From the NCBI GenBank assembly GCA_030591525.1, contig JAUVAV010000020.1, positions 1 to 53,227 on the forward strand: a DNA stretch of 53,227 nucleotides. Direction: 5' to 3'. How positions within the stretch are numbered: the stretch's first letter is position 1; the number at the start of each line of letters is the position of its first letter. Below the pieces are notes generated by a model that was not told where the DNA came from, searched no databases, and saw only the letters and a list, made by a program, of their open reading frames with translations. Both the position numbers and the translations under genes were made by a program. Positions 27,357 through 36,210 of this stretch are shown piece by piece. The stretch comes from a candidate division FCPU426 bacterium. Lineage in GTDB: Bacteria; Oederibacteriota; JAAXVQ01; JAUVAV01.

Positions 27357-27385
27357 GTATATATCATACCAGAGAACCGGTCAAA
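27357..27385 (-). promoter_or_regulatory. sigma70-type promoter of the nucleotidyltransferase pair
   Basis: TTGACC (27385-27380), a 17-base spacer and TATACA (27362-27357) on the minus strand. TTGACCG at the -35 region and CGGTCAA near 27333-27339 are inverted copies about 40 bases apart, a possible operator. The rest of the 215-base gap holds one small CCATG/CATGG palindrome (27436-27455). Confidence 0.6.
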
Positions 27386-27535
27386 TAGGCAAACGAGACT
27401 TTAGGGGTAACGTGTTAGTCACAGGTTGCGCCTTGCCATGACTTATTAGACATGGCATTACGTCTATTTCATTGCATTCTTTATGGCTTTTTTAGTTAAC
27501 AAGTCAAGAGTGTCCCGCAACCCGCAACACAAAGT

Positions 27536-28711
27536 TCATCTGGCCGACAACGCTTCCTGGTAAGCGCCCAGGGTTTTGCGGGCCGTGGTTTCCCAAGTAA
27601 AACCTTCGGATCGGAGACGGCCGGCCATGGCTAAAGCATGCGCCTTTGGGGGATCGATCAGCACGGACAATAGGGCCCGGGCAATGCTATATGGGTTTTC
27701 GGGATCAGCGTAACAGACCGCCTTTCCGGCCAGCTCGGGAATCGACCCGGCCTCGGAAGTAACTACCGGCACTCCCAGATAAAAGGCCTGCAACACGGGC
27801 AGACCGAAACCCTCGGCCCGGGTGGGATAGGCCAGTACCGCCGCGCCCTGGTACAAGGCCATCAGCTCTTTTTCAGTAACATAATTTAAAGTACGCACCC
27901 GGTCTTTTAACCCCAGATTGTTTACCAGCTTCGGAATCCGGGAACGGCGGGCCATTTCCAGTCCCGCCAGAACGAGCGTAGCCGCGGCTCGGGGCGGAAG
28001 CTGCGCAAAAGCCCGGACTAAATTGGCGGTATTTTTTCGCAAATCAATCGCGCCAAAACCCAAAACATACGGCCGCGGTATTTTAAGCTCCCCCAGTATT
28101 TTTCCGACCTCGCTCTCGTGCAGAGACGCAAGCTGGTGCGGTACGCCCAAAGGTATGACGCGGATATTCCCGGGTTTAAGACGCAATTTTTTGATAAGTT
28201 CCAATCGCGAATATTCAGAATCGGTCAAAACCAGCTTAGCCCTTCCGGCCCCCCGGGCCACGCCGTAATAATAGTAATAATGCGCCAGCAACTGCCGGGG
28301 ATATACTGCCCCCGAGATCTGAGTGAGCTTTCTGATAAAAATGGCATCGTGAACCGTAACTACATGCGGTACTTCGGATTTCCAGGGCGAAGCATTGGCA
28401 GTACAATGCAGCAGCGAAGCTTGGGACCGCACTGCCAGCCGGGGTAGTTCTCTCTGCTCCCAGAGAATCGTGTTTTTGCCCGAGCCCCAAACTCGTTCAA
28501 TTCCCTTGAGGCCGGGCCAGGGATCCGGCCCGGCGCACCGGGCCAAAGCTACTCTAATCTCCGGCCTTTCGGAAATTACGGCCAGGGCCGGAAGCAGGCG
28601 AAGAACATAAATACCCATTCCCCGCGGCCGGCCTTGCGCCGGCCGGCCATCTATCAGTATAATTGAATTTTTCCACACTCTTTCATTGCTCTCGTTTTCT
28701 CTCGTTTTCAA
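27536..28711 (-). CDS. glycosyltransferase family 4
   Basis: GT-B fold retaining glycosyltransferase of 391 residues. The N-domain begins ILIDGRPAQGRPRGMGIYVLRL, and a mid-protein GLPVLQAFYLGVPVVTSEAGSIPEL segment carries the sugar-nucleotide-binding ExxxxxxxE region (RAEGFGLPVLQAF). The start is TTG, overlapping the previous stop, with GGAGG seven bases upstream. No signal peptide or membrane segment; probably a cytoplasmic enzyme building a lipid-linked glycan. Last gene of the polysaccharide cluster. Confidence 0.9.
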   Translation of the reverse strand: MKTRENESNERVWKNSIILIDGRPAQGRPRGMGIYVLRLLPALAVISERPEIRVALARCAGPDPWPGLKGIERVWGSGKNTILWEQRELPRLAVRSQASLLHCTANASPWKSEVPHVVTVHDAIFIRKLTQISGAVYPRQLLAHYYYYYGVARGAGRAKLVLTDSEYSRLELIKKLRLKPGNIRVIPLGVPHQLASLHESEVGKILGELKIPRPYVLGFGAIDLRKNTANLVRAFAQLPPRAAATLVLAGLEMARRSRIPKLVNNLGLKDRVRTLNYVTEKELMALYQGAAVLAYPTRAEGFGLPVLQAFYLGVPVVTSEAGSIPELAGKAVCYADPENPYSIARALLSVLIDPPKAHALAMAGRLRSEGFTWETTARKTLGAYQEALSAR

Positions 28712-29886
28712 TTCGTTTCCTCCATTACTTCCTTTATAACCTCTGCATAACGTTTAGTGATATCCTTCCAGGAAAATTTCCGGGCCAGATCAGCGCTTCC
28801 CCGGGAAAGCCGGATGCGCAGGTCAGGATTCTTAATTAAGCGCTCCAGCGCTGCTGCCAGAGCCGCTGTATCCTCCGGAGGCACCAATAACATATTTACA
28901 TTATGCTTAAAATCATCCACTCCGGGTGGAGCCGGCCAAGTGGTAATCAGGGGCAGAGCTTGGACCAGACAGGCGATCAGACTGCTGCGTTTTAGAGAAG
29001 CCCCATCAACAAAAGGCAGAACAGCGCAATCCGCGCTGGCCAGATACTCGGCCGCCAAGTACGGTTCGGCATATTCCGGCCGGGTAGCAATGGCATGCAA
29101 AGCCGTGGCGCTTAAATCGCGCAGTATCCTTCCCTGATAGGGATTTTCATCGGAAAGTTGGGAAAGCATCAGGAGCTTGATTTCAGGGTAAGCCTGGCGA
29201 AGCCTGCGCAAAGCCCGGAAAAGATTTTCCAGCCCCTTGGGTGGATTGGCAAAACCGAAAAAGGCCACGACAAAATCTTTGGCCTTAAAACCCAGACTCT
29301 GCCGGCGCGCTTCCCGGTCGAATTGTTCCGGCCGGCCGGGCAGACTGGATCCCAGTCGTATCTCGCAGCATTTGGCCGCGGCCGGGGCATAAATTCGGGA
29401 AACGCATTCGCGATCCTGAGGATCAACCAGTATCACTCTTCGGGAAACTTCCAGGGCCGGCCGGATTCTCAGCCGGGACCAGGGAGAAAAATAGCGCAAT
29501 TCGTGCAGGGTGGTAAGCAGGGGAAGGCGCGGAAACTTCTTCCGGAGATAAAAAGGAATCCAATTCACGGCCAGGGAGCGGCCGTAAGCCGCTGTGGGCC
29601 ACTGAAAATTAATCACATCGGGTTTTAACTCCTCAATCGCCCGCGCTGTGGTCGAAAGCATACGCCAGGACCAATTATCAATGCGGGCATGAACTTCCAA
29701 ACGGGTTCGGCTTTTAAGCTGCAAATCCGGCCGGACCTTGCGGGAAGTGAGAACCTGCACATGAAAATTCCGCTGCGCCAGGTTCTTGCACAGCATAAAA
29801 GTATAATCGCCCACACCGCAGCGCATCGGCGGCCAGGTTCCGGTAATAACCATTAAAGTTATTCCGGATTTTCTTTTCGCGGTCAT
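28708..29886 (-). CDS. glycosyltransferase family 4
   Basis: 392 residues from the ATG at 29886, chosen because AGGGGG lies six bases upstream (an ATG at 29892 abuts it). The N-domain motif ITGTWPPMRCGVGDYTFML is typical of GT4. The C-domain has VVAFFGFANPPKGLENLF and a final acceptor/donor region with PFVDGASLKRSSLIACLVQALPLITT. It is coupled to the next glycosyltransferase by overlap. Donor and acceptor unknown. Confidence 0.9.
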   Translation of the reverse strand: MTAKRKSGITLMVITGTWPPMRCGVGDYTFMLCKNLAQRNFHVQVLTSRKVRPDLQLKSRTRLEVHARIDNWSWRMLSTTARAIEELKPDVINFQWPTAAYGRSLAVNWIPFYLRKKFPRLPLLTTLHELRYFSPWSRLRIRPALEVSRRVILVDPQDRECVSRIYAPAAAKCCEIRLGSSLPGRPEQFDREARRQSLGFKAKDFVVAFFGFANPPKGLENLFRALRRLRQAYPEIKLLMLSQLSDENPYQGRILRDLSATALHAIATRPEYAEPYLAAEYLASADCAVLPFVDGASLKRSSLIACLVQALPLITTWPAPPGVDDFKHNVNMLLVPPEDTAALAAALERLIKNPDLRIRLSRGSADLARKFSWKDITKRYAEVIKEVMEETN

Positions 29887-29895
29887 TAACATCCC

Positions 29896-30834
29896 CTATC
29901 TTCGCAATCCCAGCGCCAAAACAAATACCTTTAGATAAATAACCAGACGTGCGGGTAAATTCCGGCCGGCTTTGCCTAAGCACAAGGCTTTTATCATACT
30001 TCCCACTGTCCACACCATGGCATTACACGCGGCCATTAACCGGATTACTATCTCTCCCCGGTGATGTTTGCGCCAGAATTTGAACTGGCTGCGGTAATAA
30101 AGCAGTATGCTTTCTCCCTGGGTCTTATTCGCCCCGGCTCCCCAATGGTGAATAATCCGGGCTCGAGGTTGATAGCGCACTTTACCACCGGCAGCCGCCA
30201 GACGCAAAAACCAGTCAATTTCTTCATAGTATAAAAAAAACCTCTCATCTAAAAACCCGATCTTTTCAAAAACCTTTTTCCGGGCTAAAAAACAGGCTCC
30301 TGAAACTTCATTCACTTCAACCGGAACTTCAAAATCCAGACGGCCGAAAACAGCTCTTTTCCACCAATCCGAAGCCTTAATTCCTCGCGGCAGCAGCCCT
30401 TCCATCCAGGTCCGAAACATGGTGGGGAATTTTCTTCCTGACGGCAGAAGACTCCCGTCGCCATTTAATATCTTGGGGCCCACGGCCCAAGCCTCGGGAT
30501 GCGCTTCCAGGTCTGCCAGCATAATTTGCAAGGCTTGGGGTTGAATCTCAGTATCCGGATTCAGGAGCATCCAAAAAGGCGCTTGGGCCCGATTTAGAGC
30601 CTGGTTAACCCCGGCTGCGAAACCACGGTTTTCCCGGTTGGCCAGTAACCGGATTTCAGGAAACTGTTTGCGCATAACTGCTGCGCTTCCGTCGGAAGAA
30701 CCATTATCCACTACAATTATTTCCAGCGTCAGGCCGGCCGACCCGGCCGGAAGCGCTCTCAGGCATTTTACTAAATGTTCCCGCGTATTCCAATTAACTA
30801 TAGCGATGGAAATTTGCGGTCCCGGTTTATTCAT
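29896..30834 (-). CDS. glycosyltransferase family 2 (rhamnosyltransferase-like)
   Basis: Inverting GT-A enzyme of 312 residues. Start chosen at the ATG at 30834 with GGAGAAAAGAG upstream. Motifs: SIAIVNWNTREHL, VDNGSSDGS, PFWMLLNPDTEIQP (the DxD-like metal site) and FFLYYEEIDWFLRLAAAGGKVRYQP, which match the rhamnosyl-type GT2 group. A C-terminal hydrophobic segment suggests membrane association. It overlaps the preceding GT2 by four bases. Confidence 0.9.
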   Translation of the reverse strand: MNKPGPQISIAIVNWNTREHLVKCLRALPAGSAGLTLEIIVVDNGSSDGSAAVMRKQFPEIRLLANRENRGFAAGVNQALNRAQAPFWMLLNPDTEIQPQALQIMLADLEAHPEAWAVGPKILNGDGSLLPSGRKFPTMFRTWMEGLLPRGIKASDWWKRAVFGRLDFEVPVEVNEVSGACFLARKKVFEKIGFLDERFFLYYEEIDWFLRLAAAGGKVRYQPRARIIHHWGAGANKTQGESILLYYRSQFKFWRKHHRGEIVIRLMAACNAMVWTVGSMIKALCLGKAGRNLPARLVIYLKVFVLALGLRR

Positions 30835-31877
30835 CTCTTTTCTCCGGTTAGTTCCCAGGTTTTCAAACGCATAAGCCGGCACCAGCACCGGGCCGCAGCA
30901 TTGAGCAGCCGTCCTCCGATGTTCCTGACATTGGTTACCTGGCAGCTCATCCGGCGCATGATTTCATGATCCGGAACGCGCCGCTGAGCTTGGAGTATCC
31001 GGCGCTTTCTTCCGATCCGCTTTAAATGTGTGAGTATCCAGATATATGCTCTCCATCGCGGAAATATGGAACGGCCTGAAAATATATCCACCATCTGCTC
31101 GGTTATCAGGACCATCACTAAAAGCGGTCCCAGGCGCAACCATGTGCTCCCGGCCCAAAAATATATGCTGTTCATCAGGCGGTTGCGCTCCAGCAGCCAT
31201 CTATACCATGAAGACTGCGCGCGAAAGCTGGCCGAACCGATATGCTTCACGCTCAGATCCGGCCGATATAACACTTCATGACCGGAAAACCAGGTTCTCC
31301 AACTTAAATAAACATCCTCATAAAAATATTCATAATCCTCGTCAAAGGGCAGGCCTACCGGTTCGCGCCGAAACATCAACGCCGCCCCGGATACGCCGAA
31401 TATCATACGCGGGGAAGTAAAAACATTCTGGATAATAATTCCGGTCAGGCTCATAGTGCCGTTATAGGGATAAACGCTCATATCCATATTAAGATTATTA
31501 ATCCGGGGGCCTGCCACCCAGGCGTTTTCATTACTGTCCAGAGCCCCGGCCAATACGCTTATAAATTCCGGCGGCAGGATGACATCATTATTTACCAGGG
31601 CAATGTAGTCACCTCGGGCCGTCTGTATGCCCGCGTGATTACCGGCGCAAAAACCCGTATTCCTATCCAGGGCCACTAAACGAACTTCAGGATATTGTCC
31701 GCGAATCAATTCCCGGCTCTTATCCGTGCTGGCATTATCAACTACTATCACCTCAAAAGAGTCGTACTTCTGCGAACGCAGGGAATTAAGGCAATCCGGC
31801 AGCATCTTTTCACCGTTATAATTCAAGACTATCACGGAAACCAAGGCTGCGGCCGGAAAACTTTCCCTTTCACTCAT
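30831..31877 (-). CDS. glycosyltransferase family 2
   Basis: 348 residues from the ATG at 31877; an alternative ATG lies at 31892. Core motifs: VSVIVLNYNGEKMLPDCL, VDNASTDKSREL, DYIALVNNDVILPP and DEDYEYFYEDVYLSWR. It is a paralogue of the neighbouring GT2. A hydrophobic segment near residues 250-275 suggests membrane anchoring. It starts inside the end of the flippase gene (overlap of eight bases). Confidence 0.9.
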   Translation of the reverse strand: MSERESFPAAALVSVIVLNYNGEKMLPDCLNSLRSQKYDSFEVIVVDNASTDKSRELIRGQYPEVRLVALDRNTGFCAGNHAGIQTARGDYIALVNNDVILPPEFISVLAGALDSNENAWVAGPRINNLNMDMSVYPYNGTMSLTGIIIQNVFTSPRMIFGVSGAALMFRREPVGLPFDEDYEYFYEDVYLSWRTWFSGHEVLYRPDLSVKHIGSASFRAQSSWYRWLLERNRLMNSIYFWAGSTWLRLGPLLVMVLITEQMVDIFSGRSIFPRWRAYIWILTHLKRIGRKRRILQAQRRVPDHEIMRRMSCQVTNVRNIGGRLLNAAARCWCRLMRLKTWELTGEKR

Positions 31878-33321
31878 AACGTTTTTTTCCATCCTGAGCG
31901 GGACGGAGCACACGTCCGAAAAGCTCGAAATCCACCGCGTCAAAAACTTTAAGTATAAAAATCATCAGGCAATAAACCACCACTCCCAGTAAAACTTTAA
32001 ACCCCAAATCCCATCCGGGAATTAAGCACAGGCTTCCATACATAACGCCTCCCGCAAACAAGGGCCGGATAAAATAACGGATCATTTTCAGGTTCAAGGT
32101 CAAGGGTTTACGCAAAACCACTAAAAAAAAGCAGATATTGATAACCTCGGAAACCAGGGTCACCCAGGCGGCGCCCTGTATACCAAAACGAGGAATCGCA
32201 AAAGCGTTCATAATAATATTGAAAATCATTCCCATCAGAATCAGACGAGCCACTATTTGCTGCCTCCCCATGGCGATCAGAAAAGGACCGCTAATGCTGT
32301 TAGCCGAGATAAGCACTAAGGTCCACATTAGAATCGGAAGCAATGGAATACTGGCCGCATAAGCCGGCCCATAAAGAATATTAATAATTTCAGGCGCCAG
32401 CGCGGCCGTACCCAATGCCAGGGGAAGTGAAACCACTATAAGGTATTTCAAAGAACGCCGGTAAATTAGCATAAACCGCTGATGGTTGGTTTTGTAAGCC
32501 GCCGAGATAACCGGAAATATGGCGCCGCAGTAGTAGGCCGGCAGGATCATGGTGAATTCCAACAACCGGTAAGCCGCGCTGTAATGTCCCACTGCTTCCT
32601 GGCCTTTCAAGGAGGCAATCATGACCGTATCTATGCGGAAATAAATAACGGAGAAAAGATTGGCCAGTGCCAGGGGATATGCTTCTTTAATCATCTTTTT
32701 CCAGAAAATTTTATCCAGAGAAAATATTGGCCGCGTAAAAAACAAAAGCATCCACAGAATAATCACAAAGTGAGCTGCCGCCGCCAGGGTAAAAATCCCC
32801 AGCAAAGTCATAACGCCGGCGCCGGCCGCCAAAGCGCCCAGGGACGCGGCCACCCGGATGGTATTGGCTGCTACTGACACTAGGGCCGGAATTTCCATGC
32901 GCTGGCGGGCAAAAAATACCGCGTTGCACGTATCTACATTACTGGTAAATGCCAGGGACAGGGCCGTAATCGCGGTCAGGATCACCACTTCGGAAGAGTG
33001 TCCCAGAAGAGCTACGGTACCTACCATACCCCCAGCGGCTATCAATGAAAGCAGGACGCGCATGGCCAGAACATTCACGAAATAACGGGATTCCTGTTTC
33101 GGTTCACGGCAAAGATCGCGGGTAATCAGAGTTCCCAGCCCGAAATCCGTTACAATAAAAAAAATCGCGTGCATAGACAGCACAAAAGAATATTGTCCGA
33201 AACCGTCAAGGCCGAGTTGGCGGGCCGCATAGATTATTAAAACTACGCCAAATATTTTATTGACCACTCCGGCGATTATTTGAACCAGGGAATTTTTTGC
33301 TATCCGTGCCGTGGGATTCAT
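31870..33321 (-). CDS. polysaccharide flippase (Wzx/MOP family)
   Basis: Polytopic membrane protein of 483 residues with about 12-14 hydrophobic segments, from IAKNSLVQIIAGVVNKIFG to the final VLLGVVVYCLMIFILK. The N-terminal amphipathic start and the GLDGFGQYSFVLSMHAIF segment are characteristic of O-antigen and polysaccharide flippases, which move lipid-linked oligosaccharide across the inner membrane. ATG at 33321 with GGGGAGG just upstream. Its presence implies that the cluster makes a lipid-linked repeat unit. Confidence 0.9.
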   Translation of the reverse strand: MNPTARIAKNSLVQIIAGVVNKIFGVVLIIYAARQLGLDGFGQYSFVLSMHAIFFIVTDFGLGTLITRDLCREPKQESRYFVNVLAMRVLLSLIAAGGMVGTVALLGHSSEVVILTAITALSLAFTSNVDTCNAVFFARQRMEIPALVSVAANTIRVAASLGALAAGAGVMTLLGIFTLAAAAHFVIILWMLLFFTRPIFSLDKIFWKKMIKEAYPLALANLFSVIYFRIDTVMIASLKGQEAVGHYSAAYRLLEFTMILPAYYCGAIFPVISAAYKTNHQRFMLIYRRSLKYLIVVSLPLALGTAALAPEIINILYGPAYAASIPLLPILMWTLVLISANSISGPFLIAMGRQQIVARLILMGMIFNIIMNAFAIPRFGIQGAAWVTLVSEVINICFFLVVLRKPLTLNLKMIRYFIRPLFAGGVMYGSLCLIPGWDLGFKVLLGVVVYCLMIFILKVFDAVDFELFGRVLRPAQDGKKRYE

Positions 33322-34076
33322 TTCCTCCCCCACCTCTCCAGAACCGTTAACCCGCAGCAGTTCGGCCAATGCTTAATCAGCCAGTTTTTCCGGACTCCGG
33401 TGAAATTGTGTTTTTCATTAAATTGGCAGCCGAAATACTCTTCCAATGCCCGGATAACTCCGCGTTGATTGTTCCATCCGATATCCATGCTGTGGTCGTT
33501 TCTGAAATTAAAATATTTTAAATTAGTATCATGAAATAAAACCTTGCCCCGCTCTGCCAGCCAGGGAAACCAGGAATGAATTTCCTGGAGGGTATGATTA
33601 TATTCATGCGAAGTGTCAATAAAAAGAAGATCGATTGCGGGTTCCAGACCATGCGTCCGGCACCATGACTTGAACTCCCGGGCAAACTGGATATCGTCTT
33701 TTTGCACGAAAATCCAATCCGGGTATTTGCTTACTTGCGCGCAATCTTCAATATCCACGCTGATGAATTTCGCACGGCATAATTTCGCGGCTCTTTCCAG
33801 AACAAATGTGCTGTCGCCGCCGCGAGTTCCCAATTCCACTATCAGACGGGGCTTTTGCATCAGGGTTTCTATGAACAAGGTAATCAGGTGATCGCTGATA
33901 TCCGTTCTTTTTCCCGCTCGTTCCCAAATTTCCCGGAATTCCTCAAGCTCGCTGGAAAAAGCCGGTGGTTCGCGCCGGGCAGCCATTAAAATATTATATA
34001 TATCCCTAATACGTAAAATCAGTACTAGTTCAAGGTGTTTTAACGCTTTCCCGGCCTGCCGGAACAATCCTTTCAC
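33318..34076 (-). CDS. class I SAM methyltransferase-fold protein (Methyltransf_24/CmcI-like)
   Basis: 252 residues; GTG start with GAAGGAG seven bases upstream. The SAM motif IVELGTRGGDSTFVLERAA and the acidic IDLLFIDTSHEYNHTLQEIHSWFPWL-type region match the CmcI/O-methyltransferase group, which often lies in polysaccharide clusters. The HDTNL segment may bind metal. Substrate unknown. It overlaps the flippase start by four bases. Confidence 0.8.
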   Translation of the reverse strand: MKGLFRQAGKALKHLELVLILRIRDIYNILMAARREPPAFSSELEEFREIWERAGKRTDISDHLITLFIETLMQKPRLIVELGTRGGDSTFVLERAAKLCRAKFISVDIEDCAQVSKYPDWIFVQKDDIQFAREFKSWCRTHGLEPAIDLLFIDTSHEYNHTLQEIHSWFPWLAERGKVLFHDTNLKYFNFRNDHSMDIGWNNQRGVIRALEEYFGCQFNEKHNFTGVRKNWLIKHWPNCCGLTVLERWGRK

Positions 34077-34174
34077 GCTTTTTCTCCTTCTAACCGATTA
34101 CTGATGTAACGCAAGTGCCGTCTAAGGTGGGGGTACCCTGCCTTTTTCGCGCTGTAAGTTATCAGATTATCCAT
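34073..34174 (-). CDS. possible 33-residue ORF
   Basis: A basic 33-residue frame (MDNLITYSAKKAGYPHLRRH...) starts 12 bases after the large membrane protein and ends in a GTGA overlap with the methyltransferase start. The overlap is the only support; the ribosome-binding site is poor and there is no family resemblance. It could be a coupling peptide or chance. Confidence 0.25.
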   Translation of the reverse strand: MDNLITYSAKKAGYPHLRRHLRYISNRLEGEKA

Positions 34175-34185
34175 CCCACAATATT

Positions 34186-36045
34186 TTACCGGATATCGGG
34201 GGAGTGTAAACTGGTTCTCATCGGTTTGCGAACCAGGTACCAAATAAAATATCCTATTCCTACCAGCCAGGCTCCGCCCCAAACAGCGGTCCAGGCCCCA
34301 AAGTTGGGTAAAAAGCCGGGAAACAGAGAGGGAGTAAAACCCAGCGCGTTCCAGAGTTTTAATTTAGGCGACAGATAACGCATTACAGGCCAGGCCGCGT
34401 ATAGCCAAGCATAGCCTATGCCAACCATGACCATAGTTCCGGCCATAATACGAGTAACCCGGCCCAATTCACGCGCGCGTTCCCACCCCGCTGGAATCAT
34501 GAGCAGCAGCAGAACAGTTCCCGGGATCATCTGGCGCGAGAAGACCGCAGAACTCCCGGAAAAATCGTCAAACGAAACATAAAGTAAATATTGCGCCAAA
34601 AAAATACCGGCTATTATGATAGCGCCCGTCCGGTTTTTCCGGCAAAATAAGCAAAGTCCGGCCCCGCCTAAAATCAAAGCCGGTAAGTTGGATACAACTC
34701 CAAAATCCCGGTCAATCAAAAGCCCCAGGGCATTTCGTAAGGCCAGCCTTGACCAGGGCCAGGAAAAAGTTCCAAAGGGATTATCCGAAAGACCTAAACC
34801 ATACAAATGATTAAAAAAACAGACAAACCCTAAACCCGATATCAGAGCCGCTACACCGGGAAGCAGAAAATGCCGTATCCGGACCCGCGGCGTAAATAAC
34901 CATAAAATACCGAGCAGAGCGGAAAGCACAATATATTTCGGATATAACCAGGGCAGCAGCCCGGCTGATAGAGCAGTCCCCCATACTCCCCGCCTTCCTC
35001 CCTGGAACCAGAACCATACTCCCAGCAGTAAAACCAGGGTGGCGGGAAGTTCGGTATAAATCAGGTCAAAATAGACTGCCAAAGGCATGCCTAATACTGC
35101 CACGGCCCAGGCGGTTACAGCCTCGGACCGGGAAAAACCGAAGCTGAGGCCCAGATGATACAAACTCAGGGCTATGGTTGCGGCAAATAAAACAATTATT
35201 AAAACCGCGCCCGTCCTTCCCAGAAGAGCATATCCGGGAAGAACTATTAAAGAGACCAGGGGGAAATGTTTGGAAATCATTTTTTTTCCCTGTGCCGGCG
35301 GGGTGGCATAATGAAAATCCAGTTCCGTGGCCGGATAAAATTCCTGGAAATCTTTTCGCTGCATATTATCTGTTAAATCCAGGTCACCCTCATGCCATAG
35401 ACTATGCGTCATCAACAGGTAATGTGGTTCATCCCCGGTAGGCGGATAAACCGTGGTAGTCCAGATACCCAGTGCCAGGTAAAAAAACACTGCCATGAAA
35501 AAAAGTTTTTTTCCCCGGCCCACGGTTTGATTCCGTTCCGGCGTCCGGGCCTGGGCCAGCATTTTTTTTACTCCCCAGAGCATTTTCAGAAAACATGGCA
35601 TAGTCCAAGCCGGACCGGCCCAGAGCAATAATATATATCCCGGCGGTGGAAGATTGATAAATTCTTTTTGCCACGGAAGGCGTACCTGTCCGAGGATATC
35701 AAGCTGGAGTCCGCTCCCCAAAGTATGTATCAGGGGATAAAGTATTAACCCCAGGGGGAGAATAAGAAAAGGCAGATCGCATAGCGCAGCCACCCATCCG
35801 GCCTGTTGGGAATCAACGCCTAACCATCGTTCCCCGGCCAGGCGGGTAAGAAACCAACTTGCCCAAGCCATCAGCAGTCCCAGAGCCAGCGCCAGGCCTA
35901 CTCCGCCGAGCCCGGCGAGATGAAGTCTTGGTGGAAATCCGGCCTGAAGTAATCCTTGAAAACCGGCGAGATAAATTCCCGCCCCCAGGCCGTTAACACA
36001 AATAATAACATACGCTATTCTCAACCGGCTTACTCCGGCTCTCAT
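34186..36045 (-). CDS. polytopic membrane protein, GT-C/ArnT-like glycosyltransferase
   Basis: About 619 residues with a dozen or more hydrophobic segments. After the first five or so, a loop contains YPPTGDEPHYLLMTHSLWHEG, resembling the acidic first periplasmic loop of PMT/ArnT-type (GT39/GT83) enzymes that use polyprenyl-phosphate sugars. A second charged loop (DFHYATPPAQGKKMISKHFPL) follows. I started at the ATG at 36045; the frame is open to 36108, within a repeat. Donor is probably a polyprenyl-phosphate sugar, consistent with the DPM-like GT2 in the same cluster. Confidence 0.75.
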   Translation of the reverse strand: MRAGVSRLRIAYVIICVNGLGAGIYLAGFQGLLQAGFPPRLHLAGLGGVGLALALGLLMAWASWFLTRLAGERWLGVDSQQAGWVAALCDLPFLILPLGLILYPLIHTLGSGLQLDILGQVRLPWQKEFINLPPPGYILLLWAGPAWTMPCFLKMLWGVKKMLAQARTPERNQTVGRGKKLFFMAVFFYLALGIWTTTVYPPTGDEPHYLLMTHSLWHEGDLDLTDNMQRKDFQEFYPATELDFHYATPPAQGKKMISKHFPLVSLIVLPGYALLGRTGAVLIIVLFAATIALSLYHLGLSFGFSRSEAVTAWAVAVLGMPLAVYFDLIYTELPATLVLLLGVWFWFQGGRRGVWGTALSAGLLPWLYPKYIVLSALLGILWLFTPRVRIRHFLLPGVAALISGLGFVCFFNHLYGLGLSDNPFGTFSWPWSRLALRNALGLLIDRDFGVVSNLPALILGGAGLCLFCRKNRTGAIIIAGIFLAQYLLYVSFDDFSGSSAVFSRQMIPGTVLLLLMIPAGWERARELGRVTRIMAGTMVMVGIGYAWLYAAWPVMRYLSPKLKLWNALGFTPSLFPGFLPNFGAWTAVWGGAWLVGIGYFIWYLVRKPMRTSLHSPDIR

Positions 36046-36090
36046 GAACGTGCCGCCAAAAAATATTTTCCTGAGAATTTCCCCCATCCC

Positions 36091-36171
36091 GTCATTCCGA
36101 GGGAACAAAATGACCGAGGAATCTCTTTGCCTCTAGGGGGGATAAAGATTCCTCGCTTCGCGCGGAATGAC
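36091..36171. repeat. GTCATTCC...GGAATGAC hairpin repeat
   Basis: GTCATTCCGAGGGAACAAAA... and its inverted partner ending CGCGGAATGAC enclose internal GAGGAATCT/AGATTCCTC arms. Same family as the repeats inside the elements at 9300 and 39177. It separates the 979-residue gene from the next membrane gene. Confidence 0.7.
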
Positions 36172-36210
36172 ATTTCCGGAAGAAAAAGCTTATTGAGCAC
36201 ACTACCCCCA

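Noticed and set aside
34175-34282. extension of the 33-residue ORF into the upstream membrane-protein gene
   Set aside because: It overlaps the coding end of the GT-C-like gene in another frame with no supporting start site.
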